In this document: positions 25,185-32,451 of the stretch, one piece after another
Numbering within the stretch: position 1 is the first letter of the stretch
Layout: each line of letters begins with the position of its first letter
NCBI GenBank assembly: GCA_903858685.1
Contig: CAIOJR010000227.1
Coordinates: 1 to 35,567 of the forward strand
DNA from: an uncultured Caulobacterales bacterium
GTDB taxonomy: Bacteria > Pseudomonadota > Alphaproteobacteria > Caulobacterales > Caulobacteraceae
Direction of reading: 5' to 3'
DNA length: 35,567 nucleotides
Position numbers and translations under genes: made by a program
The notes under the pieces: generated by a model
The model's input: the letters and a program-made list of their open reading frames with translations, nothing else
Databases searched by the model: none
Told to the model about the DNA's origin: nothing

Positions 25185-25529
25185 TTAAAGACTGCGGATC
25201 AGGCTTGTCGCCTGTCTCACCCGATCAGCGATGTCATTCTGCACAGTCGACGGGACAAGATCGCAGGTCGCCCGGCCAAAGGCGCGAAAGCGGCGGCGCA
25301 GTTCATAGACCTCGTCCAGCAGAGACAGGACGACCGGCAGGGCTGCGTCATTAACCTCAAGGTCGTCTCGCAGATCCTGAATGAGGCGCACCCGCGCCAC
25401 ATCGATCTCGCGAAACAGATACTGACCCGCCTGCTGGTCCGGCCTGACCCAGTCATTGTCAATCCAGTGCTCCAGATCCTGCTGGTCCAGGCCCGGCGTT
25501 CGTTCGATAAGCATGTAGAGCGTGATCAC
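25185..25529 (-). CDS. cbpM: Chaperone modulator CbpM
   Basis: A 114-residue protein with a MerR-like helical fold: LEHWIDNDWVRPDQQAGQYL, then FREIDVARVRLIQDLRDDLEVND and DEVYELRRRFRAF. CbpM binds the J-domain of CbpA and inhibits its co-chaperone action. Its start overlaps the cbpA stop by 4 nt (ATGA), the usual cbpA-cbpM coupling. The length is close to the E. coli homologue (101 residues). Confidence 0.88.
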   Translation of the reverse strand: MITLYMLIERTPGLDQQDLEHWIDNDWVRPDQQAGQYLFREIDVARVRLIQDLRDDLEVNDAALPVVLSLLDEVYELRRRFRAFGRATCDLVPSTVQNDIADRVRQATSLIRSL

Positions 25530-26449
25530 AAGCTCGCCTCCAGTGCATGACGTGGATCGCGGGGCGTGTCCGGCGTCCAGTGGGTCATGAAATCGTCAAG
25601 CGCCGCATCGGGAGCGCCGATCATGACCCGCAGGGTGACCAGCAAATCGCCGGCGGCCAGACCGCCATGGGTCGGAACGCCGCGCCCACGAAGGCGAAGC
25701 TCGCTGCCACTATCGGAATGGGGCGGGATGCGCAGCCACACCCAGCCCGAAGGCGTCGGCGCCTGAATCCTCGCCCCGAGCACGGCCTCTGACACGCTGA
25801 CCGGCAGGGAAAGGCGCAGGGTCTGGCCGTCGCGCACGAAGAAGGGATGGGGACTGACGCCGATCTCGATCAGCGCGTCGCCGCGTTCACCGCCGCCGGT
25901 CGGGATCTCGCCACGTCCGCGCAGGCGCAGCACCTGGCCGCTTTCACACCCGACGGGCACGCGAACGTCCAGGACCTGATCGCCAGGCAGGTCCAGACGC
26001 AGCGTCGCGCCGTTCACCGCATCCAGGAAGCTGGTCTGGAGCGAATAACGATGATCTCGCCCGCGCGTGGAGGCGCCAAAGCCGGAGCGTCCTGCGCCGA
26101 ACATGGAGCCGAACAGATCGGTGAACTGGTCGTCATCCCAGCCGCCTGAAGCGCTGCCCCGACGACCATAACGCGCACCAGCCGGTCCGTCCGCCTGATC
26201 GCGGTAAGACGGACGCGGCGCCTGAGCCTGCCCCTCTCCATCAATTTCGCCCCGGTCAAATTGAGCGCGTTTCTCCGGATCGGACAGGATGGCGTTGGCG
26301 CCGGTGATCTCCTTGAACCGCGCCTCCGCCGTGGCGTCGCCGGGATTGACGTCGGGATGGTGCTTCTTGGCCAGTTTGCGATAGGCCCGCTGGATGTCGG
26401 CGGCGCTGGCGTCGGCGGCGAGTCCCAGGGTTTTGTAGGGATCGGCCAT
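25526..26449 (-). CDS. cbpA: DnaJ-class co-chaperone CbpA
   Basis: A 307-residue J-protein. The J-domain (1-70) carries the HPD motif in AKKHHPDVNPGDATAEARF. A Gly/Arg/Ser-rich linker (70-135) follows, then two beta-barrel substrate-binding domains (RYSLQTSFLDAVNGATLRLDLPG and HPFFVRDGQTLRLSLPVSVSEAVLGARIQ). There is no Cys-rich zinc domain, so it is CbpA-type (type II) rather than DnaJ. It stimulates DnaK and may bind curved DNA. The ATG has AGGAAGAG upstream. It is followed by cbpM with a 4-nt overlap. The 372-nt gap upstream contains no supported gene. Confidence 0.93.
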   Translation of the reverse strand: MADPYKTLGLAADASAADIQRAYRKLAKKHHPDVNPGDATAEARFKEITGANAILSDPEKRAQFDRGEIDGEGQAQAPRPSYRDQADGPAGARYGRRGSASGGWDDDQFTDLFGSMFGAGRSGFGASTRGRDHRYSLQTSFLDAVNGATLRLDLPGDQVLDVRVPVGCESGQVLRLRGRGEIPTGGGERGDALIEIGVSPHPFFVRDGQTLRLSLPVSVSEAVLGARIQAPTPSGWVWLRIPPHSDSGSELRLRGRGVPTHGGLAAGDLLVTLRVMIGAPDAALDDFMTHWTPDTPRDPRHALEASL

Positions 26450-26821
26450 TCAGTCTCTTCCTAAAAACCAGGGCTTCCCGCAATTTGCGGCGCGATGTGG
26501 GAGGGCGTGGTTCGGCCAGCGCGAAAGGGCAGCACGCCGGCCAAGACGCCGAGACGGCCCGACCAATTGTCGTCGACGGCCGATGTGATGATGAAGCTGG
26601 CGGCGCTGGAGGCGCCCCGCCGCTCACCGCAGCCTCGGTCTATGCAATAGTCTGGTTCGCCTCCCCGGCCAGCATCAGGCCCATCAGCCTGGGGATGATG
26701 AAAGCACCGCAGGAGACAGAGGCCCCAGCACGCCAACATCGCTTGACGTGCAGACTAGTGTCGGCAGGCTCCGCCGCGCAGGTACGGAAAACACCTAGAG
26801 CCGAGGGCTGGCGCCGACATT
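26450..26821. other. Intergenic region, 372 nt, no supported gene
   Basis: Open frames on both strands are short, without ribosome sites or recognised motifs. The region should carry the cbpA promoter, but no clear sigma-32 or sigma-70 box was found. It holds a 13-bp palindrome at 26478-26490. A long-spaced inverted repeat (TGTCGGC near 26759 and GCCGACA near 26813) lies just after the DUF885 stop and could assist termination there. Confidence 0.5.
26478..26490. promoter_or_regulatory. Short palindrome upstream of cbpA
   Basis: CCGCAA-T-TTGCGG is a perfect 6-bp inverted repeat with a 1-nt centre, 29-41 nt before the cbpA start. It could be an operator or form a small leader hairpin; no regulator is suggested by context. 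Confidence 0.3.
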
Positions 26822-28645
26822 TCAGCCCTGACCGCGCGCAGTGATGATGTAGCGGTCAATATTGGCGGCCAGAACGTTCAACGGCACATTGCCGCCCTCA
26901 ACGATGGCCTGATCAAAATCGCGCAGATCAAAGCGCGAGCCCAGGGCGGCCCTGGCGCGATCGCGCTGCACATTGATCTCGATCTGACCCAGCTTGTAGC
27001 CGCAGGCCTGACCCGGCCAGGCGCAGTAGCGGTCAACCTCGCTGGCGGCGTTGGATCGTGGCAGTCCCGTGGCGGCGATAAACTCCGCCAGCGCCTTCTC
27101 GCGCGACCAGCCCATGGCGTGGATGCCTGTATCAACCACCAGCCGCACCGCGCGCCAGGACAGGCCCATCAGATAGCCCAGGCGTCCCGCCGGATCGTCG
27201 TCATACATGCCAAGTTCGTCAGCCAGTTGCTCTGCATAGAGCGCCCAGCCCTCGGAATAGGCGTTGAAGGCCAGTGCCGAGCGGATCAGCGGCAGCTTCT
27301 GGGCGTATTCGCCCTGCCAAACATGTCCCGGAACGCCTTCATGAAAGACCAGATCAGGGATGGTGACCCTGTTGTGGATGGAGGGGTCGCCAAGATTGAC
27401 CCAGATCTTGCCGGGGATCTTGCCGTCAATCGACCCCGGACCGCCATAGGCGGCGGGAGCGCCGGGCTCTTCCGCCAAAGGCAGGCGGTGAATCTCGAGA
27501 TCGCCGCGCGTCAGGCGGCGGAAAGCGCGAGAAAGTCGGGGGCGGATCGCGTCGATCTTCCCATACATATAGGCCACGATCTGACGACGTCCGTCGTCGT
27601 CATTGGGAAAGCCCAGTTCCGGGCGCCGTTGCAGCGCTGCCGCGCGCTCCGCCACTGTTCCCTGGGTCAGGCCAAAGCCGCGGAGGATATTGTCCATGCG
27701 CGACTGGAGATCGGCGACCTGCTCCAGACCCAGAGCGTGAATCTCCGCGGCGGAGCGTCGCGTCGTCGTGCCGGCGCGAAGACCGAACCCATACCACTCC
27801 GCCCCGTGGGGGCGCGTGGACATGCCGGCGTCGCTCACGGCCACCGCCCGCTGAGCCCGGATTTCCTCAAGCTGGCGCGCCAGCGCCGGAACGACCGCGC
27901 CGGACGCAATGGCGATGGCCTGATCGCGCCAGCGGCCGGGCAGAGCCGCGCCCTTCCGCGCCAGTGGACCGACCAGCGGGCCGTCCGGCAGGGCCGCCTG
28001 GGCGATGGAGCGACTCATGGAGGCTTTGGTCTTGTCGAGCAGGAAGTCCGGCGGAACCAGTCCCATCGCGCGCGCGGCGCGGATACGCGTTGTCTCGCCG
28101 TCAAGCTGGGCCGGCAAGGCCTCAAGTCGCGCCAGATAGGCGTCTATATCCGCCTGATCACGAACGGGCTGGGAGCCTTCCAGAAGCTGCGGCCCGTCCA
28201 GCCATGCGCCCACATTCTGGATCACGGCGTAAGGCGTATTGCGCCAGTTGCCAATGGTCGCAACCCCGTATGGCAGGGCCATCCCGTCAAGGGCCGTGCT
28301 GAAGGCGGTCTCGACCACCGAAAGACTGGTCTGGGTCGACGGATCAAGCCCCAGGCGCGGCAATTGGGCGAGCTGGCTCAGCGATTGCGTCAGGAACCTG
28401 CGCCGCTTCTCCTCTCCGTCCGGCGAGCGATCATCAAGTCGGCCGCGCAGATCGGCATGGGCGCCATCGTCGACGCCCAGTTCCGTGGCCTGGGTCGGCT
28501 CCAGCTCAAGCAGACCCCATGCGAGCCTGTCGAGCAGCGCATCCGCCGCGCCGTCAGGACGGGCTTGCGCCATGGCGGGAGCGCCGACGGAAGCTGCGGC
28601 GAGTCCGGCCAGGGCCGAACGACGAGTCAGATCAGGACTTTTCAT
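26822..28645 (-). CDS. DUF885 family exported peptidase-like protein
   Basis: A 607-residue protein. The N-terminus (SPDLTRRSALAGLAAASVGAP) is a twin-arginine-type signal with the RRSAL motif, so export by Tat to the periplasm is likely. The DUF885 core follows, including the zinc-peptidase-like HEGVPGH motif (DLVFHEGVPGHVWQ, about residue 450) and the downstream Glu in YSEGWALYAEQL. DUF885 proteins are related to carboxypeptidase Taq-like M32 metalloproteases and are often annotated as peptidases, but the substrates are not known. The start at 28645 gives the Tat signal at the very N-terminus; an upstream extension lacks support. It is divergent from the adhesin genes, across an AT-rich region. 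Confidence 0.88.
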   Translation of the reverse strand: MKSPDLTRRSALAGLAAASVGAPAMAQARPDGAADALLDRLAWGLLELEPTQATELGVDDGAHADLRGRLDDRSPDGEEKRRRFLTQSLSQLAQLPRLGLDPSTQTSLSVVETAFSTALDGMALPYGVATIGNWRNTPYAVIQNVGAWLDGPQLLEGSQPVRDQADIDAYLARLEALPAQLDGETTRIRAARAMGLVPPDFLLDKTKASMSRSIAQAALPDGPLVGPLARKGAALPGRWRDQAIAIASGAVVPALARQLEEIRAQRAVAVSDAGMSTRPHGAEWYGFGLRAGTTTRRSAAEIHALGLEQVADLQSRMDNILRGFGLTQGTVAERAAALQRRPELGFPNDDDGRRQIVAYMYGKIDAIRPRLSRAFRRLTRGDLEIHRLPLAEEPGAPAAYGGPGSIDGKIPGKIWVNLGDPSIHNRVTIPDLVFHEGVPGHVWQGEYAQKLPLIRSALAFNAYSEGWALYAEQLADELGMYDDDPAGRLGYLMGLSWRAVRLVVDTGIHAMGWSREKALAEFIAATGLPRSNAASEVDRYCAWPGQACGYKLGQIEINVQRDRARAALGSRFDLRDFDQAIVEGGNVPLNVLAANIDRYIITARGQG

Positions 28646-28779
28646 GAGCAGATCATTCCCGACGCGGATGACGCCGTCCAGATGCCTCCGTCGGGGCGCT
28701 TCAGAATTGTCGCCTCTGCCTGTCAACGAGATGACTTGAACATAGATCGGCTCAAAATGGGACAAACCAGCCCAATAAT

Positions 28780-28930
28780 GGACATTAATTAAACATTAAC
28801 TGTTAAAGAATTGTTCACTATGAAATATACAATGTAGAATAAGAAAGTACATATAAATAAAAAAATGGATAATAAGTTGTTAAAACTATGGATATTTCCA
28901 ATTAAGATCAGATTTTGAATATTTTATTCA
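28780..28930. promoter_or_regulatory. AT-rich island upstream of the adhesin locus
   Basis: Roughly 150 nt have about 20% GC by hand count, in a window that is otherwise GC-rich (coding regions near 65%). It is full of A- and T-tracts, contains no gene, and starts with a CtrA box (28785-28800). The gap from the DUF885 start to the repeat-protein start is 354 nt (28646-28999). Such AT-rich tracts are typical of strongly regulated promoters or of sites bound by H-NS-like or MucR-like proteins. Confidence 0.75.
28785..28800. promoter_or_regulatory. CtrA box upstream of the adhesin locus
   Basis: TTAA-TTAAACA-TTAAC is a perfect match to the CtrA consensus TTAA-N7-TTAAC. A further TTAA follows 3 nt later. 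It lies 200 nt before the repeat-protein start and 140 nt from the DUF885 start. Holdfast-anchoring genes of Caulobacter are under cell-cycle control by CtrA, which fits the hfa-like genes downstream. Binding is predicted, not shown. Confidence 0.65.
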
Positions 28931-28999
28931 CCACCTGACAGTCATGGCACGTCGAATGCAGCACGTCTTCCGCCAGACTGAGCTGGCTTGGAGATGACA

Positions 29000-29923
29000 A
29001 TGAAAAAGATTCTGATGCTCACGGCGAGCCTGATGATCACCGCGGCGGCCTCGACCGCATCCGCCGAGACGGACACCAATTCCGTCGGGCAGACCAATAA
29101 TGTGCAGATCGACATCAGCCACGAAGCCGCGGCGGCAAACGCCTCTATATCGAATGTGACCGGTGCGGTTTCCACCACCGCCGCCGCTATTGGCAATTCA
29201 CTGTCCGTAACGGGCGGCAATGGTTCGACCACCGGCACGGTGAACTCGATCCAGGAGAGCACGGCTGGCGTGGCCGCCTCGGCGACGACCGCGATCTATA
29301 ATGTCAATGGCAATGTCAGCGACACGGCCGCCGCCATCGGCAACTCGGTGTCTGTTTCCGCTGCGACGATCTCGCGGGTCAACAACGCCCAGTACCAGTC
29401 CAGCGCCGATCCCAGCGCTGCGCTGAACGAAACGACGAACTACGTCAACGGCGCCGTCGCCGGCACCGCCGCTGCGATCGGCAACAGCCTGTCGGTTTCA
29501 GGCGCCGTGTCGTCCGTCGTGAACAACTTCCAGATCTCCGCAGCTCCCGACAATGCGTCTCTGACCGCCAAGGTCTACAACGTATCGCAAGGCATTTCGG
29601 AAACGGCTGCAGCCATCGGCAATTCCGCCTCCGTGACCGGCGATATCGGCGCGCTCAACACGACCCAGGAAAACTTCGGCAATGTCGCGGCCACGGCGGT
29701 CGTCAACGCCAGCAACATCAGCGGCGGCGTGGCGTCGACTGCGGCGGCGATCGGCAACAGCCTCAGCGTCACCGGCAGCGTCAATGGGACCATCAATACG
29801 GCCCAGCTCAACGTCAATGGCGCAGAGAATGCGGCAGCCCGCATCAATGTGGGCAACGTGACCGGCGCTGTTGCAACGACCGCAGCAGCGATCGGCAACA
29901 GCGTCAGCATCACCATCAAGTAG
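29000..29923 (+). CDS. Secreted repeat protein, HfaD/curlin-like adhesin candidate
   Basis: A 307-residue protein with a signal peptide (1-22, cleavage at ASA-ET). The mature part consists of six repeats of about 47 residues (TAAAIGNS at residues 60, 109, 156, 202, 247 and 294). Each repeat has N-V-x-G-x-V-x-x-TAAAIGNS-x-SV followed by N-[NST]-x-Q; the composition is Ala/Ser/Thr/Val/Asn with almost no Lys and no Cys. This suggests a beta-solenoid or amyloid-like fibre subunit. It precedes hfaA-like and hfaB/CsgG-like genes, so secretion through the CsgG-type pore is likely. HfaD is the best guess, but in Caulobacter hfaD follows hfaB. The ATG at 29000 has GGAG 6 nt upstream. Confidence 0.8.
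   Translation: MKKILMLTASLMITAAASTASAETDTNSVGQTNNVQIDISHEAAAANASISNVTGAVSTTAAAIGNSLSVTGGNGSTTGTVNSIQESTAGVAASATTAIYNVNGNVSDTAAAIGNSVSVSAATISRVNNAQYQSSADPSAALNETTNYVNGAVAGTAAAIGNSLSVSGAVSSVVNNFQISAAPDNASLTAKVYNVSQGISETAAAIGNSASVTGDIGALNTTQENFGNVAATAVVNASNISGGVASTAAAIGNSLSVTGSVNGTINTAQLNVNGAENAAARINVGNVTGAVATTAAAIGNSVSITIK
29150..29920 (+). repeat. Six protein-level repeats of ~47 residues
   Basis: The repeat core TAAAIGNS recurs with spacings of 49, 47, 46, 45 and 47 residues. Codon use differs between copies (for example the AIGNS codons vary), so the duplication is old and kept by selection on the protein rather than being a recent DNA expansion. Confidence 0.85.
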
Positions 29924-29933
29924 CCAACCCTAT

Positions 29934-29970
29934 CGAGGGGCCGGGTCGCATCCGGCCTCTCGACTCTTTT
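29934..29970 (+). terminator. Intra-operon terminator/attenuator after the repeat gene
   Basis: An 11-bp stem (CGAGGGGCCGG / CCGGCCTCTCG, one G-T wobble) with a 7-nt loop is followed by ACTCTTTT. It sits between the repeat-protein gene and the hfaA-like gene and would let the first gene be made in excess, as for major fibre subunits. Confidence 0.75.
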
Positions 29971-29994
29971 CAGGCTAGCACAGGACGTTACCCC

Positions 29995-30396
29995 ATGCAG
30001 GTTAAGCTATGCTTTTTCACTGCCGCCTCAATCGCGATTGTGCTCTTGGCCCCTGCGGCGTCGGCGCAAACCACGCTGGCGGCGCCGGCATGGACGTCCG
30101 GCGGCTATAATAATTCCGGGGCCAATACGTCCCAGGCCTTTCAGGCCAACCCGGCCGGGAAGAACAATACGCTGATCGTGAATGGAGAAATTCAAAGCTC
30201 CAGCACCGTCACCCTCGCCTCGCCGCTCGGACCGCTTTCCGGCGGTGCAGGGCTGGCCTCGGCGGGCGCGGGCTCGGCCACCACAACCGCGATCGGCAAT
30301 CTGCTCAGCGTGCAGATCTCCGGCTCGGGCAACACGGTCGTGATCAACTCAAAACAGACCAATTCGGCGGCCGTTTCCGCCACCACCTCCAAATAG
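29995..30396 (+). CDS. hfaA: HfaA-like holdfast-anchoring protein
   Basis: A 133-residue secreted protein with a signal peptide (1-24, cleavage ASA-QT). The mature part has GGYNNSGANTSQAF, NNTLIVNGEIQSS, TTTAIGNLLSVQISGSGNTV and VINSKQTNSAAVSA. This order of short beta-strand motifs (tail with GN.L.V...GS.NTVV.NS.Q.N) matches the HfaA family, curli-like proteins that attach the holdfast to the cell pole. The AIGN-x-LSV segment echoes the repeat of the gene upstream. It lies 71 nt after the repeat gene, across a terminator, and 17 nt before the CsgG/HfaB-like gene. Family assignment is from recalled motifs. Confidence 0.68.
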   Translation: MQVKLCFFTAASIAIVLLAPAASAQTTLAAPAWTSGGYNNSGANTSQAFQANPAGKNNTLIVNGEIQSSSTVTLASPLGPLSGGAGLASAGAGSATTTAIGNLLSVQISGSGNTVVINSKQTNSAAVSATTSK

Positions 30397-30413
30397 TCAC
30401 AGGCGCAAACCCC

Positions 30414-31286
30414 ATGATCCCGCTTCGCCTTGTCGCCCTCAGCGTCGCCGTCGCCAGCCTGCTGGCCGGTTGCGCCAGCACCAGCGCCGACCCCAAATCC
30501 GGTCTCTATGCCAAGCCCATCGGCAATGCGCCGGTGACGCGTGACCAGACGCCCTATTCGGCCGCCCTTTCCTGTCTGGCGGACTATGCGCGAACCAATC
30601 GCCTGGTGGCGCCACGCATCGCGGTGGGCCGGATCGCAGACATGACCGGCGCATCGAACCAGGTGACCGGAAGCCAGCTGACGCAAGGCGCCTCCATGTT
30701 CGCCATGACCGGGCTGGGCAAGGCCGGCGCGCGCCTGGTGGAGCGCTACGACACGATCGTCCCGGAAATCGAGCTCAAATACGCATCGATCAAACTGTTG
30801 TCCGACACGCCCGAAAAGGCCGGAACCGACCCCAACAATTTCCGCCGGATCTATGCGGGCCAGATTGCGGGCTCTGAGTACTACATTGTCGGCGGCATCA
30901 CCGAGTTGAACAGCAACATCATGTCCACCGGCTTCAACCACAAGCTCGGTTCGTCCAGCACCAATGGCGGATCAGCCCTCTTGGGCGGACAGACCTATGT
31001 CATGAATGTCGCCATGGACATCCGGCTGGTGGATTCCCGCACCCAGGAAGTCGTGGACATGGTGTCCTACCAGAAGCAGGTCGTGGGCCGCCAGATCGGC
31101 GGGGAAGTGTTCGACTTCTTCCACGGCTCCGTCATCGACCTGTCCGCGGGCGGAGCGGCGATGGAGCCCGCGCATCTGGCGGTGCGAACACTGGTCGAGC
31201 GCGCCATGTTCGAGTTCATGGCCAAGTTCTACGGCATGAAGGATCACAGCCCCTGCCTGCCCGCCAGCGCCGATGTTCTGGCCTGA
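30414..31286 (+). CDS. hfaB: HfaB/CsgG-like outer-membrane secretion lipoprotein
   Basis: A 290-residue lipoprotein: a signal peptide with lipobox LLAGC (Cys20), then a CsgG-type body. IAVGRIADMTG, FAMTGLGKAGARLVERYDT, YYIVGGITELNSNI and VAMDIRLVDSRTQEVVDMVSYQKQVVGRQIGGEVF correspond to the conserved CsgG core strands and the segment ahead of the transmembrane hairpin. CsgG forms a nonameric outer-membrane pore that secretes curlin; HfaB is its counterpart in holdfast anchoring. It should export the repeat protein and HfaA. It lies 17 nt after the hfaA-like gene. Whether it serves a holdfast anchor or a curli-like fibre is not decided by sequence. Confidence 0.8.
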   Translation: MIPLRLVALSVAVASLLAGCASTSADPKSGLYAKPIGNAPVTRDQTPYSAALSCLADYARTNRLVAPRIAVGRIADMTGASNQVTGSQLTQGASMFAMTGLGKAGARLVERYDTIVPEIELKYASIKLLSDTPEKAGTDPNNFRRIYAGQIAGSEYYIVGGITELNSNIMSTGFNHKLGSSSTNGGSALLGGQTYVMNVAMDIRLVDSRTQEVVDMVSYQKQVVGRQIGGEVFDFFHGSVIDLSAGGAAMEPAHLAVRTLVERAMFEFMAKFYGMKDHSPCLPASADVLA

Positions 31287-31328
31287 TCCCCGTCTCGCAC
31301 CTCAACCCTCCAACCGAAAGGTGTCGTG

Positions 31329-31664
31329 ATGCATCGCTATTTGAGGATATCCGCCGCAGCGCTCGCGCTGGGCTCTGCTTGCGTCGCCCATGCCGAAACG
31401 GTCAACTTTCACTCCGCCAGCCTCTATGGGCGCGCATCGCCAGGCGCCTCTGACTATGCGGTGTCCGACCCCGTGGAATACCCGCATCAGACCGCCCCAG
31501 CACCGGTCTCGCAAACGCCCGCGGCTCCCGCCACAGCCGGCGGCGCTGCGACATCGACGTCCAGACCGGGGTCCGCACAAACTCTCGCCCATCATTGCCA
31601 GACCTACCACCTGGCCCAGGGGGGCGGCTATTGGATGAGCGACGAGCCATGCCCCCGGCGGTGA
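31329..31664 (+). CDS. Small secreted protein of unknown function
   Basis: A 111-residue protein with a signal peptide (1-22, cleavage AHA-ET), a Pro/Ala/Ser/Thr-rich central region (55-85) and a C-terminal part with two Cys (HHCQTYHL and DEPCPRR) that could pair. No family was recognised. It lies 42 nt after hfaB on the same strand and ends in a strong terminator that includes its stop codon, so it is the last gene of the adhesin unit. Either ATG 31329 or the GTG three bases before it may be the start; AAAGG precedes both. Confidence 0.7.
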   Translation: MHRYLRISAAALALGSACVAHAETVNFHSASLYGRASPGASDYAVSDPVEYPHQTAPAPVSQTPAAPATAGGAATSTSRPGSAQTLAHHCQTYHLAQGGGYWMSDEPCPRR

Positions 31665-31686
31665 CAGGCCCACCTGTCATTTTTTT
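31662..31686 (+). terminator. Strong rho-independent terminator
   Basis: A 7-bp perfect stem (TGACAGG / CCTGTCA) with loop CCCA is followed directly by seven T. The TGA of the stem is the stop codon of the small secreted protein. It ends the adhesin operon. Confidence 0.9.
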
Positions 31687-31734
31687 GCGTTATGACAGAC
31701 TGCGCAGCGCAGATGAATCAGAGGCTGCGCGCCG

Positions 31735-32451
31735 TTACCTGAGGATCAGACACCGCCCCGTGATGGCGCTATTGGCCGCGCAAAATGCCCGCGCCTGAGG
31801 GATCGAGGTGAAATTTCCGGCAGTGATTTCATAGTCCCTTCGCCCCGGAGGCGCCAAAACCCGAACAAGGAAGACGTATTTCGAGGCGTTGCGCACCGAG
31901 CGCTTCGCCAGGCGGGTTTGCCTTTGCGCCGCGCTCATGGTCGGCGCAAACCCGATATGCACGCGATAGGGCCTTGCCGATCTTGGCCATGGAGCGGCGA
32001 CGGCGTCGTGCGTCAGGTCTGGCGTCGTTGTCAGGGCGGCCGCCTGCGCCGCCTGATCACATGCCGCGCGCGACACCTGGGCAAGATAGGCGTCTCCGCC
32101 GAACCGGGCCCAGGCCTCGCGGCTCGTCAGTTCGGTGGCGCGGCCCGCCCCTTGCGCGCCGGCGTAAATCGTCAAGGCGCGCACGCCTATGGCGTTCGAG
32201 GGGCAATCTATGTCCAAAGACACGATCGCAGACTGCCCGCCCAGCGCGTTTGCGGCGTCGGCGCCCACAATGTCGAGATGAACCGCCGCGCCTGAAAAAC
32301 GCCCCTCAACGGACACATCTCCGGGATCAATGGCATTGAAGCGAAAGATGTTTTCTTCCACGGCCCGAGCGGCGCCTGACATCAGGCTGAAACCGAGCGC
32401 CAGGGCCATGGCGCCAAATCGAAAGCCGCGCCCAGCCGCGATCCCGGTCAC
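31735..32451 (-). CDS. Exported protein with SPOR-like C-terminus
   Basis: A 238-residue protein with a signal peptide (about 1-30, cleavage ARA-VE). The middle contains Cys pairs (IDCPSN, AACDQA) and a helix-rich segment. The C-terminal ~70 residues (KYVFLVRVLAPPGRRDYEITAG, then NFTSIPQARAFCAANSAITG and CLILR) have the length and strand/helix order of a SPOR-type or similar small domain, but lack firm motifs. GTG at 32451 follows the TGA of the barrel protein directly, so translation is coupled. It is the third gene of the cytochrome operon. The function is unknown; it may be a periplasmic or envelope-associated partner of the barrel. Confidence 0.7.
   Translation of the reverse strand: MTGIAAGRGFRFGAMALALGFSLMSGAARAVEENIFRFNAIDPGDVSVEGRFSGAAVHLDIVGADAANALGGQSAIVSLDIDCPSNAIGVRALTIYAGAQGAGRATELTSREAWARFGGDAYLAQVSRAACDQAAQAAALTTTPDLTHDAVAAPWPRSARPYRVHIGFAPTMSAAQRQTRLAKRSVRNASKYVFLVRVLAPPGRRDYEITAGNFTSIPQARAFCAANSAITGRCLILR

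Noticed and set aside
26461-26739. 92-codon minus-strand frame upstream of cbpA
   Set aside because: There is no ribosome site, no recognised motif and unusual composition; more likely non-coding.
27119-28792. 557-codon open frame on the plus strand
   Set aside because: It is entirely antisense to the DUF885 gene, whose catalytic motifs and signal peptide are clear; its translation has no recognisable domain and reflects high GC at third positions.
29150-29920. CRISPR-like or recent DNA tandem repeat in the adhesin gene
   Set aside because: The repeats are conserved at protein level only; codons differ between copies and spacing follows a protein fold, with no direct DNA repeats of fixed length.
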